Origin: Massilia sp.
GTDB taxonomy: Bacteria; Pseudomonadota; Gammaproteobacteria; Burkholderiales; Burkholderiaceae_D
Direction of reading: 5' to 3'
Assembly: GCA_003520365.1 (NCBI GenBank)
Contig: DOUW01000352.1
Location: forward strand, 1 to 5,851
DNA length: 5,851 nt
This document shows, one piece after another, positions 5,301-5,851 of the stretch. The translations under genes and the position numbers were made by a program. The notes below the pieces were generated by a model that saw only the letters and a list, made by a program, of their open reading frames with translations, made no database searches and was not told where the DNA came from. Position 1 is the stretch's first letter; every line of letters begins with the position of its first letter.

Positions 5301-5323
5301 CGCGGCGATCATGCGTCGCCGCG
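5301..5323 (+). other. Hairpin just after hmp, possible weak terminator
   Basis: CGCGGCGA (5301-5308) and TCGCCGCG (5316-5323) form a perfect 8-bp GC-rich stem with a 7-base loop, 11 bases past the hmp stop. No T-run follows, so it is not a standard intrinsic terminator. It may protect the 3' end or act together with the larger palindrome 30 bases downstream. Confidence 0.45.
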
Positions 5324-5352
5324 CTGCCGCTTGATGGATCGCGGCACCGCTT

Positions 5353-5383
5353 CGTAGGGTGGGCACCCCGTGCCCACCCTACG
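5353..5383. repeat. Dispersed GTAGGGTGGGCAC palindrome, copy 4, fully symmetric
   Basis: The 14-base arms CGTAGGGTGGGCAC (5353-5366) and GTGCCCACCCTACG (5370-5383) are perfectly inverted around CCC. It matches copy 1 at 25 of 27 positions, and the symmetry extends to the outer CGTAGGG. It lies in the gap between convergent hmp and the DUF2807-type gene, where a strong symmetric hairpin could hinder transcription from both sides, though no T-run follows on either strand. Confidence 0.85.
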
Positions 5384-5423
5384 GGTTGCGACGCACCGAA
5401 TTCCGGATCCGCCGCGTCCGTTT

Positions 5424-5851
5424 TTACAACACCTGCACCGTGCGGCCGCTGATATTGCGCTGGGCCGGCTGGCCGTAGACGCGGATCGGGCCCGAGCCGC
5501 TGGCTTGCGCGAACACCGACTGGCGCACGGTGGCCGAGATGCCGCCCGAGCCGCTGGTCGACAACTCTCCCTTCTCGCTGCTCAGGTTCGCCATGTCGAC
5601 GCTGCCCGAGCCGCTCACGCTCGCATTCAGGCGCTGCACCGCGCCGCTGGCCTGGACCAGGCCCGAGCCGCTGACGTTGGCGCGTGCGTATTCGCCGCGC
5701 ACCTCGCCGACGATCAGGCGTCCGGAGCCGCTCACGGCCAGCTTGGCGCAGCCGGCGCGCAGCTCGGCCGCGTCGATCTTGCCGGAGCCCGATACCCGTG
5801 CGTCGAGCTCGCCGACCTCGCCGTACAGGCGGGTCACGCCCGAGCCGCCCT
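5424..5851 (-). CDS. DUF2807 (GIN-domain)-type SGSG-repeat protein, C-terminal part
   Basis: The minus-strand frame runs from the window edge to a TAA at 5424-5426 and shows the last 142 or so residues. The start is outside the window: the GTG at 5835-5837 lies in the middle of a repeat, and the frame continues upstream with GGSG. The protein is a run of short units, each beginning with SGSG (VSGSGKID, VSGSGRLI, VSGSGLVQ, VSGSGSVD, TSGSGGIS, ASGSGPIR) at steps of 18 to 20 residues, with one Gly/Ala-rich beta strand pattern per unit. This is the usual look of DUF2807 domains, thought to form a right-handed beta-helix and commonly placed in exported or envelope proteins. It ends RNISGRTVQVL. 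The exact role is unknown in the family. It converges with hmp and has no visible link to NO defence. Confidence 0.88.
   Translation of the reverse strand, partial: GGSGVTRLYGEVGELDARVSGSGKIDAAELRAGCAKLAVSGSGRLIVGEVRGEYARANVSGSGLVQASGAVQRLNASVSGSGSVDMANLSSEKGELSTSGSGGISATVRQSVFAQASGSGPIRVYGQPAQRNISGRTVQVL

Noticed and set aside
5835..5837. GTG as the start of the DUF2807-type gene
   Set aside because: The frame stays open to the window edge, and the upstream residues (GGSG) continue the repeat pattern, so the true start is outside the window.

Overview
This is a GC-rich bacterial window with chromosomal character. The dense G/C-ending codons, an NsrR/Hmp pair of proteobacterial type and several copies of a GTAGGGTGGGCAC-type palindrome suggest a betaproteobacterium, most likely Oxalobacteraceae (Massilia-like). 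That placement is an inference from style and gene content, not from a marker gene.

Layout. Positions 1-160 (+) hold the 3' end of a small membrane protein gene. A nested palindrome (172-228) follows, then a secreted alpha/beta hydrolase of the prolyl-iminopeptidase-like type (365-1465, +). It converges on an APC-family amino acid permease (1733-3199, -). The gap between them holds an inverted pair of 27-bp repeats and a clear rho-independent terminator for the permease. The permease and an NsrR-type Rrf2 regulator (3491-3961, +) diverge from a 291-bp control region. That region holds a TATAAT promoter for the permease, an NsrR-like box over the nsrR promoter, two further inverted repeats of unknown purpose, and a 114-bp element with 19-bp inverted ends in the permease leader. 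After nsrR come a repeat copy that supplies its stop codon, a strong terminator, and an NsrR box directly in front of hmp (4097-5290, +), encoding a full-length flavohaemoglobin. A perfect 14-bp-arm palindrome lies between hmp and the convergent 3' part of a DUF2807-type SGSG-repeat gene (5424-5851, -), cut by the window end.

How it works together. The coherent unit is nitric oxide defence. NsrR, with its three Fe-S cysteines and Asp8, should repress hmp and itself through the two TGCAT-type boxes. NO damage to the cluster should release repression, and Hmp then oxidises NO to nitrate. The nsrR terminator and the hmp-proximal box indicate separate transcription units under one regulator. The hydrolase, the permease and the DUF2807 protein have no evident functional link to this unit. 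I found no clear new multi-gene system. The least explained material is non-coding: the 114-bp element, the palindromes in the divergent promoter region, and the dispersed palindrome family.
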